The notes beneath the pieces were generated by a model. The model had not been told where the DNA came from, searched no databases, and was given only the letters and a program-made list of their open reading frames with translations. 64,000 bases of DNA from Phormidium tenue FACHB-886 (GTDB lineage Bacteria; Cyanobacteriota; Cyanobacteriia; Elainellales; Elainellaceae): assembly GCF_014764505.1 (NCBI RefSeq), contig NZ_JACXWX010000008.1, forward strand, positions 124,001 through 188,000. Reading direction: 5' to 3'. Position numbers and translations under genes: made by a program. Of the stretch, positions 36,901 through 46,402 are shown piece by piece (positions within the stretch are counted from its first letter, which is position 1; each line of letters opens with the position of its first letter).

Positions 36901-37531
36901 CTAGATGGACTGTAGGAGCATTTCGATCGCCCTCACTAACGTCTCTGGCTCCACAGGTTTCGAGATATGCCGATGAAATCCTGCTGTCAATGCCTGTTTC
37001 TGGTTGAATTCCCCTGCATAGGCAGTCAGGGCGATCGCAGGAATCTCTCCGCCCTGCTCTGCTGGCAGTGCTCTCACCTGTTGCATCAGCATGTCGCTAT
37101 CTACCTCGGGCCTGCCGAGTCACTCAGCAGCACATCCGGCTGGCAACCCATCAACGCTGCCAATGCTTCCGCAGGAATGGGGTTCAGGGGCGATCGCAAT
37201 TCATGAGACAGCCCAGCCAAAAATTCGTCCTTGATGCGGTTAGCTTATTCAGCTTCCTGCCGTGCCGATCACTCTCGTGCCAACAAGCGTTCTGCCATCT
37301 ATCCGGCAAGTTAGAAAATAGCTCATAGTGCGATCGTCCAATTACCTGTTCAATTGTCCCAAGCTGATAAATGTCTACTCACCGCTGGCTAGCCGTAATG
37401 TAATGCATTTTGCGGTCAAGTATGGCAACACTAACCGGAGCCCGCTGGATAAATAGACGCAGTTTCTCCTCACTTTCTCGCAGGGCAGCTTCTGCTTGTT
37501 TCTGCTGTATCAACCTCTGTATCAACCTCAT
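36901..37531 (-). pseudogene. Decayed hybrid histidine kinase (PAS, HisKA remnant, receiver)
   Basis: Pieces of one hybrid kinase occur in the right order but in broken frames. A PAS start (LRESEEKLRLFIQRAPVSVA) runs into a TGA near 37382 and continues as DIYQLGTIEQVIGRSHYELF. After a frame change comes AERLLARE, a stop, SARQEAE, a stop, and the HisKA core NRIKDEFLAGLSHELRSPLN. That joins directly to receiver sequence (LAALMGCQPDVLLSD), so the ATPase domain is missing. The end of the receiver (IPAIALTAYAGEFNQKQAL) is open at 36901-37092. It resembles the neighbouring intact kinase, suggesting a decayed paralogue. Confidence 0.82.
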
Positions 37532-37972
37532 ATTCCCGCTTTCAAAACGGCTTGCAGTAGTCATAGTTGAAAACTGGGTGGAGGTTCTATCAGAGGATAG
37601 ACAAGCACATGTGCCTAGTGATAGATAATCGGACAAGGAGAACCCTGGATTTCTGGAACTGCATAACTTGACTCATTCCGTCTCACTTCCAGGCTGAAAG
37701 AAGCGATCGTGCTGAAGCAACTCAATATTGGCTGCCTTTGCCAACTCTGGCAGTTTAGCAGTGCTTAGTTAGAGATAATTTGTCAGCATGCTGGCAGCTA
37801 CCTACTGCATGATGAACTGCTGGGAGAACACCAACATTCAATCTTTGGCATTGGCTCTCCTCAAGCCAGGCAGAAATTTACCCAAAGGTTTGAATGAGTT
37901 CTCCGCGGTCCTACAGAAGTAGGGGCAAAAGCGATTAGACCAATAGTTTCCAGGGACGGAGTTAAGCGCACG
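37532..37972. other. Intergenic region upstream of the large hybrid kinase
   Basis: 441 bp between the pseudogene and the kinase; the divergent orientation suggests old and current promoters. Nothing definite was recognised. Confidence 0.5.
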
Positions 37973-40900
37973 ATGACTGAGGGAAATGCGGGACTGCTTA
38001 GGGAGAGTCAAGCACAATCGACAGTTTTGCGACGCCAACTGCTGCAGTATGGCGTGGTGTTGCTATCGGTGGCTTTAGCGTTAGGAGCCAATCTTCTATT
38101 GCGTTCCTATCTAGAGGCAACCCCGACTTCACTGTTCTTCGCTGCTGTAATGGTGAGCGCCTGGTGTGGGGGGGTAGGTCCGGGGTTACTGGCAACCGTT
38201 TTATCTACACTGGCGATCAACTACTTCTGGATCGAGCCGTTCTACGCATTTGGTGCTCCTGATCTAGGAACTCTAGTGCGCCTGGGTGTTTTCGTGATGG
38301 CGGCGTTGCTGATCAACTCGTTGAATGAAGCCCAGCGAACCGCGCGGCGAAGAGCGGAAGCTAATTTCAAATTCCTTCGAGAAAGTGAAGCTCGGTTTGG
38401 CTGTTTGGCAGAGTCCAACATCATTGGCACGATCGTGGCAGAGCTAGATGGCGCCATCTTGAACGCAAACGATAATTTTCTACAGCTCATCGGCTATACC
38501 CAGGAGGAGCTACGCGCAGGTCGCCTGCATTGGCGCGAGCTAACATCACCAGAATCCCTAGAGAGTAGTGAGAGAGCCATGCAGGAATTGCTGGCTACTG
38601 GAGCCTGTACGCCGTTTGAGAAGCAGTACGTTCGCAAGGATGGTTCTCATGTTCCTGTTCTGCATGGTGCTGTTATGACTGGCGAAGCAACGGTCACAGG
38701 TTTTGTTTTAGACCTTAGCGAACATAAGCGGTTAGAAGCGATCCAACAGGAAGCCATGCGCCGAGAGCGATCGCTCCATGCTGAGGTGCAGGCGGCAAAT
38801 ACTCAGCTAGAAACTGTTTTAGCCAGCCTTAATGATCAGTTTTTAGTTCTGGATCAGGAGTGGCGCTACATTTACGTCAGCGAACGCGTGGTTGAAATTG
38901 TAGGCAGATCCAGGGAAGAACTACTTGGCAAGTGCATCTGGGATATTTTTCCAGAGACGGTTGGCAGCCAGTTCTACGCTGAAGTGCATCGAGCAGTTGT
39001 AGAACAAAGGGTCGTTCAGTTTGAGTACCTCTATTCCCCCTGGCAACGGTGGTTTGAGAACCGCGTCTATCCCTCTGCTGCCGGGGTTTCCATTCTTGTT
39101 ACCGACATTACAGATCGCAAACGTGCGGAAGAATCGCTGCAGCGCACCAACCAAACCCTACAAACCCTGGTGGACGCTTGCCCGGTTGCCATTGTCTTTT
39201 TCGATCCGCAGGGAATTGTCAGACTGTGGAACCGGGCAGCCGAGCGAATTTTTGGTTGGAGCGCCGAGGAAACGATCGGGCAGTTTATGCCCACTGTTCC
39301 CCATCGACCCCAAGCATTTCTTGACAGTATCCAGACTGTGCTAAGTGGGCGATCGCTCGCTGGGTTCGAAGCCCAGCATCAGCGGAAAGATGGGCAACGG
39401 GTGGATTTAGAGATTTGGGCAGATTTAACCTACGATGCCGAAGGAAATCCGGGCTGCCTGGGTATCGCCTGGGACATCACCGAACGCAAGCAAGCCGAAG
39501 AAGCGCTGCGCCAGAGCGAGGAGCGGTTGCGCGTTGCCCTAAAAAATTCGCCCATCACAGTCTTTAATCAAGACCAAGAGCTACGCTACACCTGGATATA
39601 CAATCCAACGCCTGAGCTTCATGCCACAGCAATCATCGGCAACCAGGATGCCAATCTGTTTGCAAGTGATGACGTGGCACGACTCACTGCCATCAAGCAT
39701 CGTGTTTTAGAAACAGGATTTGCGGCGCGGGAAGAAGTCAAGCTCACCCTGTATGGACAAGATTTTTACTATGACATGACGGTTGAGCCAATGCTGGATA
39801 GCAATGGAGAAACGATCGCCATCACCTGTGCTTGCATTGATATCACTGACCGCAAACAAATGGAGCTGGCGCTGCGCCAGAGCGAAACCACCCTCAGCGC
39901 TCTGATTAACAGTTCCCCCATTGGCATTGCCTTTTTTGATCGTGACTTGCGCTATATCCATGCGAATGAGGCTCTGGCGGAATCAAACGGTATTCCCCTA
40001 AACGAACACTTGGGACGGACGCTGTGGGATGTTTTGCCAGAGTGGGCGCCTGTGCTTGCCCCGGTTCTGCAACAGGTGATGGAAACCCAAGAGCCATTGC
40101 TGAATCAGGAGATCGTGGGAGTCACCCATCCCTCTGACTTGGTGCGATATGCCTTAGTTAATTACTTCCCCGTTTGCCTTGCTGATGGGCAAGTGCTAGG
40201 AGTGGGAGTGACCTTAGTGGATATTAGCGATCGCAAGCTCTTTGAAGACGAGCGCAGACGAGTCCAGCAGGAACTCCAACAAACCTTACAGACGCTACAA
40301 ACGGTTGTTGCCGCTTCTCCGCTGCCGATCGTCGTGATTGATCCAGATGCAACCGTGCGGCTCTGGAACGCTGCAGCAGAGCAGCTTTTTGGGTGGAGTG
40401 AAGCAGAACTCTTAGGTCAACCGCTCCCTATTGCTCCAGAAGAAAAACAAGAAGAATGCCGCCAGCTTCGGGAAGCAGTCACCCAGGGAGAAGTCTTTTT
40501 GGGTGTGGAAACCTATCGCTGCAAGCGCGATGGCTCAAAGGTCGTCTTGCATGTTTCAGCCGCTCCACTGCACGACGATCATCACAGCGTTAATGCAATT
40601 TTGCTGATCCTACAGGACATTACCGAACAGCAGCAGGCACAAGCTGCCCTCAGAGATAGTGAAGAACGGCTACGGTTAGCTTTAATGGCGGCAAATCAAG
40701 GGCTTTATGATCTCAATGTGCAGACGGGCGATGCGCTCGTTAGCCCAGCCTATGCTGAGATGCTGGGCTACGATCCAGATGAGTTTCAAGAAACTAATGC
40801 CAAGTGGCGCGATCGGCTTCATCCTGATGATGTAGCAACCGTTTACCAGGCATATGCAGATTACATCTCAGGAATACTGGAGACCTATCGAGTTGAATTC

Positions 40901-42598
40901 CGACAGCGTACTAAATCAGGAGATTGGAAGTGGATTCTCTCGGTAGGCAAGATTGTCTCCTGGGATAGCGATGGCCAACCCCTGCGGATGTTGGGAACCC
41001 ATACTGACATCACCGAGCGTAAACAAGCTGAGGGAGCGCTACGGCAGAGTGAGGAACGGCTCCGACTGGCGCTGGATGCAGGCTGCATGGGGGCGTGGGA
41101 ATGGAATCTGGAAACGAATGTTCAGCAATGGGATGTGAATCAGTACAAACTGTTTGGCATGGATAAAGATAAAAACCAGTTGAGTGCTGATGCTTTCTTC
41201 CAATTTATTCATCCGGATGACCTTCTCCCTGCTCAACAGCTTACAGAACAAGTGTTAGAGCAGGGCGGTAGCTTTCACACAGAGTTTCGCATTATTGCAG
41301 ATGATGGCAATATCCGCTGGCTATCGAGCCAGGGCATCGTTGTTCAAGGCAGTAATAACCAGCCCGTTCGCTTGATTGGGGTGAACTTTGACATTACTGA
41401 GCGCAAACGGGATGAGGAGGAGAGAGAGCGGCTCTTAGCCAATGAACAAGCTGCACGACAAGAAGCAGAAGCAGCAAACCGCATTAAAGATGAGTTCCTG
41501 GCGGTGCTGTCTCATGAGTTACGATCGCCACTGAATCCGATTTTGGGTTGGTCAAAACTGTTGCAATCTCAAAAGCTCGATGAACAAAAAACGCAGCAGG
41601 CGCTAGCAACGATTGAACGAAATGCCAAACTACAAACACAGCTCATTGAGGATTTACTAGATGTCTCTCGAATTCTGCGGGGCAAGTTTGTGCTCAATAT
41701 TGCACCCGTCAGTTTGATCAGCACGATTGAAGCCGCATTAGAAACAGTAAGACTTGCCGTAGAAGCCAAAGGAATTCAGATTCAAAAAACATTCAATCTC
41801 GATCTTGATCAAGTAATGGGGGATGCTGCTCGTCTACAACAGGTGATCTGGAACTTGCTGACTAATGCCGTGAAGTTTACACCAGCTAGTGGAACGGTAG
41901 AGATTCGGTTAGAACAAAGCAATAGTCATGCTCAAATCCAAGTCAAAGATACAGGTAAAGGAATTAGCCCGGAGTTTTTGCCCTACGTCTTCGACTATTT
42001 TCGGCAAGAGGATGGCACAACAACTCGCAAGTTTGGCGGGCTAGGGTTGGGATTGGCGATCGTGCGTCATATTACAGAGCTTCATGGCGGCACGGTTCGG
42101 GCAGAAAGCTTAGGGGAGGGCTTGGGAGCAACGTTCACAGTGCAACTGCCTTTGATGCCAATTTCAGTCAGCGTTGATGAGAAAGATGAACCTCCAATAT
42201 CTGTAGACCTGGCTGGATTAAGAGTTTTAGCCGTCGATGATGATGAAGATATTCGAGTATTGATCGAGTTTGTTTTAGAGCAAGCTGGAGCAGAGGTGCG
42301 GGTTGTAGCTTCTGCGGCTGAAGTGCTGGAACAGCTAGAAGTATTCTCACCAGAAATACTAATTTCAGATGTTGGAATGCCTAACTTCGATGGATATATG
42401 CTGATGCAACAAATAAGAACTCTTGCATCAGGGCAAGGAATGATTCCAGCAATTGCCCTGACGGCTTATGCAGGGGAACTCGATCAGCAACAGGCGCTTG
42501 CTGCCGGATTTCAGATGCACTTAGCTAAACCAGTTGAGCCGGAGAGGTTGATTAGTGCGATCGTCACGCTAATCAGCGAGAGTAAATCTGCCCATTAA
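37973..42598 (+). CDS. Hybrid sensor histidine kinase with DUF4118 membrane domain, eight PAS domains and a receiver
   Basis: A 1541-residue membrane-bound sensor. Residues about 20-125 hold a KdpD-like DUF4118 membrane domain (LLLRSYLEATPTSLFFAAV). Eight PAS units of about 125 residues follow, each ending in a linker like DITERKQAEEALRQSEERL (ends near 245, 378, 503, 625, 751, 883, 1013 and 1142). HisKA has phosphoacceptor H1181 (LSHELRSPLN); the ATPase has WNLLTNAVKF, DTGKGIS and GGLGLGLAIV. The receiver has phosphoacceptor D1466 (LISDVGMPN) and the lysine in LAKPVEPE. All catalytic residues are present, so it should autophosphorylate and relay internally. The signal is unknown. A decayed relative is next door on the other strand. 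Confidence 0.94.
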   Translation: MTEGNAGLLRESQAQSTVLRRQLLQYGVVLLSVALALGANLLLRSYLEATPTSLFFAAVMVSAWCGGVGPGLLATVLSTLAINYFWIEPFYAFGAPDLGTLVRLGVFVMAALLINSLNEAQRTARRRAEANFKFLRESEARFGCLAESNIIGTIVAELDGAILNANDNFLQLIGYTQEELRAGRLHWRELTSPESLESSERAMQELLATGACTPFEKQYVRKDGSHVPVLHGAVMTGEATVTGFVLDLSEHKRLEAIQQEAMRRERSLHAEVQAANTQLETVLASLNDQFLVLDQEWRYIYVSERVVEIVGRSREELLGKCIWDIFPETVGSQFYAEVHRAVVEQRVVQFEYLYSPWQRWFENRVYPSAAGVSILVTDITDRKRAEESLQRTNQTLQTLVDACPVAIVFFDPQGIVRLWNRAAERIFGWSAEETIGQFMPTVPHRPQAFLDSIQTVLSGRSLAGFEAQHQRKDGQRVDLEIWADLTYDAEGNPGCLGIAWDITERKQAEEALRQSEERLRVALKNSPITVFNQDQELRYTWIYNPTPELHATAIIGNQDANLFASDDVARLTAIKHRVLETGFAAREEVKLTLYGQDFYYDMTVEPMLDSNGETIAITCACIDITDRKQMELALRQSETTLSALINSSPIGIAFFDRDLRYIHANEALAESNGIPLNEHLGRTLWDVLPEWAPVLAPVLQQVMETQEPLLNQEIVGVTHPSDLVRYALVNYFPVCLADGQVLGVGVTLVDISDRKLFEDERRRVQQELQQTLQTLQTVVAASPLPIVVIDPDATVRLWNAAAEQLFGWSEAELLGQPLPIAPEEKQEECRQLREAVTQGEVFLGVETYRCKRDGSKVVLHVSAAPLHDDHHSVNAILLILQDITEQQQAQAALRDSEERLRLALMAANQGLYDLNVQTGDALVSPAYAEMLGYDPDEFQETNAKWRDRLHPDDVATVYQAYADYISGILETYRVEFRQRTKSGDWKWILSVGKIVSWDSDGQPLRMLGTHTDITERKQAEGALRQSEERLRLALDAGCMGAWEWNLETNVQQWDVNQYKLFGMDKDKNQLSADAFFQFIHPDDLLPAQQLTEQVLEQGGSFHTEFRIIADDGNIRWLSSQGIVVQGSNNQPVRLIGVNFDITERKRDEEERERLLANEQAARQEAEAANRIKDEFLAVLSHELRSPLNPILGWSKLLQSQKLDEQKTQQALATIERNAKLQTQLIEDLLDVSRILRGKFVLNIAPVSLISTIEAALETVRLAVEAKGIQIQKTFNLDLDQVMGDAARLQQVIWNLLTNAVKFTPASGTVEIRLEQSNSHAQIQVKDTGKGISPEFLPYVFDYFRQEDGTTTRKFGGLGLGLAIVRHITELHGGTVRAESLGEGLGATFTVQLPLMPISVSVDEKDEPPISVDLAGLRVLAVDDDEDIRVLIEFVLEQAGAEVRVVASAAEVLEQLEVFSPEILISDVGMPNFDGYMLMQQIRTLASGQGMIPAIALTAYAGELDQQQALAAGFQMHLAKPVEPERLISAIVTLISESKSAH

Positions 42599-42606
42599 AG
42601 AGCTAA

Positions 42607-42679
42607 TGGAGAGTAGGAGATTCGAACTCCTGACCTCTGCGGTGCGATCGCAGCGCGCTACCAACTGCGCTAACTCCCC
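42607..42679 (-). tRNA. tRNA-Ala (anticodon CGC)
   Basis: On the minus strand a 73-nt cloverleaf forms: acceptor GGGGAGT/ACTCTCC with the G3-U70 pair that marks alanine, D arm GCGC/GCGC with AGTTGGTA, anticodon stem CTGCG/CGCAG around ATCGCAC (anticodon CGC), and T arm with GTTCGAATC. The discriminator is A and CCA is not encoded. It reads codon GCG. Confidence 0.93.
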
Positions 42680-43179
42680 TCATGCAAGCTCCAGCCATGG
42701 CCTCAGCTGTGCCTTACTGCAGCATAACCGATTATAGCTGAGCTATCTTTTGCCTACTAATTTTTTCTGCTGCCTCTTTCGGTAATTTTCCTGCAGCTAA
42801 GCATTTCTCTGTGGCTAAGCAAAGATAAGCCAGAGGATCTGCCTCTAACCTTGTGAAGCATGGGATTCAGATGAATTTTTGTTTAGTCATCATGAACCAG
42901 CCACCCTATCTCAAGATGCTGATGAGCCTAATTAACTGGGTAATATGGCGCTACGCAGCTGGATTAAAATACTTTTTGTGTAAAAGTATGCCCTAATATA
43001 CGCGCGTAGCGCTACAGAACAGCTATCAGTATCATGAGTACCCTATTGTGAGGTTTTGCTGCTAGTGCAGAAATTCACAGCGCTTTGTGCTGAAACAAAG
43101 CTAAATCATCTTCTGAAAACCGCGCATACCACAATTTTCAAAAGACAATTTGGAGCCTATTCAAGGGAGAATTGCCGCA
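42680..43179. other. Intergenic region between tRNA-Ala and mutY, 500 bp
   Basis: A/T-rich and without a credible gene. It holds the nested palindrome at 42948-43012. Confidence 0.6.
42948..43012. repeat. Nested palindromic element, 65 bp
   Basis: Outer arms GCGCTACGC (42948-42956) and GCGTAGCGC (43004-43012); inner arms ATACTTTT (42969-42976) and AAAAGTAT (42982-42989). The GCTACGCAGC core is shared with the element near 23770-23803, so a dispersed small repeat family is likely. Confidence 0.55.
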
Positions 43180-44262
43180 TTAAGGGGCACTTGACTGTGC
43201 CTGTCGCAGCGCCTGAATAATCTGGACGTTTGCTTTGGGGAATGGAAATTGATCTAACTCTGCCAACGTTACCCACCGAATTTCATCACACTCGATCGGC
43301 TTGGGTTCACCGCTAATATATCGACAATGATGAACATTTAAGACAACCTGAAAGTGAGTATAGGCGTGATGAATCGTGATCAGATGTTGACCCACTTCAA
43401 TTTCAATATCTAACTCTTCGCGGATCTCACGCCGGATACAGTCTTCGATCGTCTCACCCGCTTCTACTTTGCCCCCCGGAAACTCCCAGAGCCCGCCGAG
43501 CAAGCCTTCCGGACGGCGACGATCGATCAAAATCAATCCCTGGTCATTCCAAATGACGGCAACGCCAATCGATTTTGTGGGTGAAGGCGATCGGGTTTCT
43601 GGAACAGGCAGTTCATTTTGCATAGTCCGGAGGTAGGCTAAACAGTGCGGTCGCCAAGGGCAGAGCAGACAGGCAGGATTTTTGGGTGTGCAGATCGTTG
43701 CGCCCAAATCCATCAGAGCTTGGTTGAAATCGCGTGAATTGATTGGATCAAGCAGTGCTGTAGAAGTTTGCCACAGCAGCTTGAAGGCTTTGCTGGGCGG
43801 TGTTTCTAGCGCCAGCAGACGGGCAAGCACTCGCTTGACGTTTCCATCTAGAATCGGCAAGGGCTGGTTGAACGCTGCACTAAGGATACCGCCTGCGGTT
43901 GTTTGCCCAATCCCGGGCAGAGCCATCACAGTTTTGGGATCGATAGGGAAGCTGCCGTCGTGCTGTTGCACAATCACTTGAGCAGCTTTGTGCAGATTGC
44001 GGGCGCGGGCATAGTATCCCAGCCCCTCCCAAGCTTTCAGGACTTGCTGCAGATTGGCAGCCGCAAGGGCAGCGATCGTCGGAAACTGCGTTAACCAGCG
44101 ATTGTAGTAGGGAATCACCGTTTTGACCTGGGTTTGCTGCAGCATGATTTCAGACACCCAGATCGCATAGGGATCACGCGATCGCCGCCATGGCAAATCT
44201 CGCCCCGACTCCGCGTACCAGTCGAGTAAGGCTTGTCGGAGTTGGGTGGCGTTGAGCTGCAC
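43180..44262 (-). CDS. mutY: A/G-specific adenine glycosylase
   Basis: Removes adenine paired with 8-oxoguanine. The 360-residue protein starts with GTG at 44262, directly after the stop of the upstream gene. The HhH-GPD core has the catalytic Glu in SEIMLQQTQV and Asp in LPILDGNVKRVLARL. Four Cys in CTPKNPACLLCPWRPHC hold a 4Fe-4S cluster near residue 195. A C-terminal NUDIX-like domain recognises 8-oxoG; here it retains much of a real Nudix box (GGKVEAGETIEDCIRREIRE). It is translationally linked to the preceding reductase-like gene. Confidence 0.95.
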   Translation of the reverse strand: MQLNATQLRQALLDWYAESGRDLPWRRSRDPYAIWVSEIMLQQTQVKTVIPYYNRWLTQFPTIAALAAANLQQVLKAWEGLGYYARARNLHKAAQVIVQQHDGSFPIDPKTVMALPGIGQTTAGGILSAAFNQPLPILDGNVKRVLARLLALETPPSKAFKLLWQTSTALLDPINSRDFNQALMDLGATICTPKNPACLLCPWRPHCLAYLRTMQNELPVPETRSPSPTKSIGVAVIWNDQGLILIDRRRPEGLLGGLWEFPGGKVEAGETIEDCIRREIREELDIEIEVGQHLITIHHAYTHFQVVLNVHHCRYISGEPKPIECDEIRWVTLAELDQFPFPKANVQIIQALRQAQSSAP

Positions 44263-44928
44263 TTAAAGCACCAGAATCTCAAAGTCTTGCTGCCCATAGG
44301 TCATCTGGCGATCGACCGCAGACAGGACTTGGTTATTGGCTTTATCCGACTGTAAGCATTGACAGACTAAATCTGCCACATCAGCCCGATGAATCGATCC
44401 GGCGATCGTGGGGTCGGGCGTGAGGACGGCGTTGCCGGTCGCCGGTTCAGATTTGAGTCCACCGGGTCGAACGATCGTGTAGGTTAGCCCGCTGGCAATC
44501 AAATATTGCTCTGCCTGTTCTTTTTCTGCCAGCACTGCTCCCAAGGTTTCTAGCGCTTGCGGCGGTAAAGCAACCGCGCTATTGCCGCTGCCGATCGACG
44601 ATACCAAAATAAACTTTTGCACATTGGCTTTCACTGCGGCATCAATCAGATGCTTGTTGCCCAAAAAATCGGCTCTTTGTCCGTCTTTAGGTAAGCCGCC
44701 GATCGTACTGATTACGGCAGAAATGGGTTCTGCCAGCATCGCTGCTTCAACTTGCGCCGGATTGAGCGCATCGCCGAGCGCCACTGCAATTCCCATGGTT
44801 TCGAGCGCGGGTTGGCTATCGGTTGAGCGAAGCAGCGCTTTGACCTTCGTTTGCGGAACCAAGCGATTGGCAATTTCTCGCCCCACGCCGCGACTGGCTC
44901 CTGCTAAAAAAACATAGCCTGGTGTCAT
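44263..44928 (-). CDS. NAD(P)-binding atypical SDR family protein
   Basis: 221 residues with a Rossmann fold: LAGASRGVGREIANRL near the N terminus, then the NmrA/HSCARG-like order ISTIGGLPKDGQ, KFILVSSIGSG, YTIVRPGGL and HRADVADLVCQCL. The tyrosine of the usual SDR YxxxK motif is not obvious, so it may be a sensor or an atypical reductase. Its stop codon abuts the mutY GTG, implying co-transcription; a functional link to DNA repair is not evident. Plant and cyanobacterial relatives act in photosynthetic tissue, but no role is assigned. Confidence 0.85.
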   Translation of the reverse strand: MTPGYVFLAGASRGVGREIANRLVPQTKVKALLRSTDSQPALETMGIAVALGDALNPAQVEAAMLAEPISAVISTIGGLPKDGQRADFLGNKHLIDAAVKANVQKFILVSSIGSGNSAVALPPQALETLGAVLAEKEQAEQYLIASGLTYTIVRPGGLKSEPATGNAVLTPDPTIAGSIHRADVADLVCQCLQSDKANNQVLSAVDRQMTYGQQDFEILVL

Positions 44929-45022
44929 AAAGTAAATCTGTTAAACGTGTCTAGGGTTGATCGCTACTCACAGTATCATAGGTTTCGCAAGGTACGGGTA
45001 GGTCAACGATGCAAGACGGGCG

Positions 45023-46312
45023 CTAAGCCAGAGCAGGTTCTGCAACTGCTTTCTCCTGCCGCCCCAGCACATACAGCCCTGTCAGCATCAGCCAGCCCAT
45101 GACGTTCAACCGGGCATCAAACAGCGGCACGTCGAACAGGGAAAATGCAATACAGCCCCAAAAGGCAACTAAAAAGCCCAGCAAAATGGCACGTTGGCGT
45201 TCTGGCAGAGAATGCTTGTCTTGAGGCTGCAGCCGCCGAGCCGCCCTGAAGCAAATGAGCCCGACCCAGCCTGTGAAGACGATCGTCACCAGCAGCCCCG
45301 CCTCGCAGCCCAACATCAGCCACAGGCTGTGCGGATGCCCCACGTAAGTTTCTTCCACATTGAGTCCGGCAATTCGCAGCGGATACTGAAATTTGTAGTT
45401 GCCCAAGCCCCAGCCGAACAGCGGCCGTTCGCGTATTAGATCCAGCGCAATTCCCCAGATCAGCAGGCGCGATTCATTTGCCCAGTTGCCCAAGAGCTGG
45501 GCGCGTCCGCCAATGCCTAGCCCAGCCACTCCCACCAAAATGCCACCCACACTCACCAATCCAGCCATCCAGATCGCCCGGCTCGCCCGACTCAACAGGC
45601 TAAACAAAATTAGCTGCGAGATCGCCACCAGTAGCCCGTTGCGTGAGCCTGCGCTAAAGATCCCCAGCAAATTGAGAAACGTGCCGGCATACAGCCAAGC
45701 AGGATGCGAGAACCGAGCCGATCGCCCCGGTTGAGCCTGCCCCGGTTGAGATCGCCCCCAGTAGTAGCAGAGAATCAGCCCCAGCCCCAGCCCAAACACA
45801 ACCACCAAATACGCCGCCATCGCGTTGGGATGCCCAAACATCAGCATCGCTCGTCCCTCATGCGGACGGCTGCGAACCCAGCGGATGAACGGATTGCGGC
45901 GGAAGGGGCGGGTGATCCAGGGCGATCGCAGCACATATTCGACAAACGCCAGCAGATTGAGCGGGATGGAGGCAAGCACTACATCCAGCGCCAGCCGCTC
46001 TAGCTGCTCAATGCCCTTCAAGAAATAGGGCAGCACCGCAAACATCAGGAAAAACGGAAAGTAATTTGTGAGCTGCAGAAACGCCTCCCCCCGCTCAAAC
46101 GCCAAAGCCGAGCTGATCAGCATCAAGCCGCAAATCAGCAGCAGCCCGTTGCGAATCAGCGGATCAAGGGACGATCGTTTGTAGGTTTTAACAAGATAAA
46201 GGGTGTCTAGAATTAGCCCTGCAACGCTGACATAAGACAAATATGGCAAGGCAATGATGCTGAAGCGAAAGATTCGGCGGAATCGATCGAACCCACGAGG
46301 CAAACTTTCCAT
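45023..46312 (-). CDS. O-antigen ligase/polymerase family protein (Wzy_C)
   Basis: Polytopic membrane protein of 429 residues with about eleven hydrophobic segments. The conserved large external loop contains GWGLGNYKFQYPL and VGHPHSLWLMLGCEAGL, with the His expected in WaaL/Wzy-type enzymes. Such proteins transfer or polymerise lipid-linked glycans at the outer face of the membrane. It is the last of three minus-strand genes after a GT4 and a WbaP-like transferase. Ligase or polymerase cannot be told apart by sequence. AAGGGA precedes the ATG. Confidence 0.88.
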   Translation of the reverse strand: MESLPRGFDRFRRIFRFSIIALPYLSYVSVAGLILDTLYLVKTYKRSSLDPLIRNGLLLICGLMLISSALAFERGEAFLQLTNYFPFFLMFAVLPYFLKGIEQLERLALDVVLASIPLNLLAFVEYVLRSPWITRPFRRNPFIRWVRSRPHEGRAMLMFGHPNAMAAYLVVVFGLGLGLILCYYWGRSQPGQAQPGRSARFSHPAWLYAGTFLNLLGIFSAGSRNGLLVAISQLILFSLLSRASRAIWMAGLVSVGGILVGVAGLGIGGRAQLLGNWANESRLLIWGIALDLIRERPLFGWGLGNYKFQYPLRIAGLNVEETYVGHPHSLWLMLGCEAGLLVTIVFTGWVGLICFRAARRLQPQDKHSLPERQRAILLGFLVAFWGCIAFSLFDVPLFDARLNVMGWLMLTGLYVLGRQEKAVAEPALA

Positions 46313-46402
46313 GCTTCATCCCTTCTGCCTATGCAAGGAGCTACTAACTGATGGCGGAGCACACCAGCCACTCATCTTATAAACTCGCCTTTAAGCCCGC
46401 CT

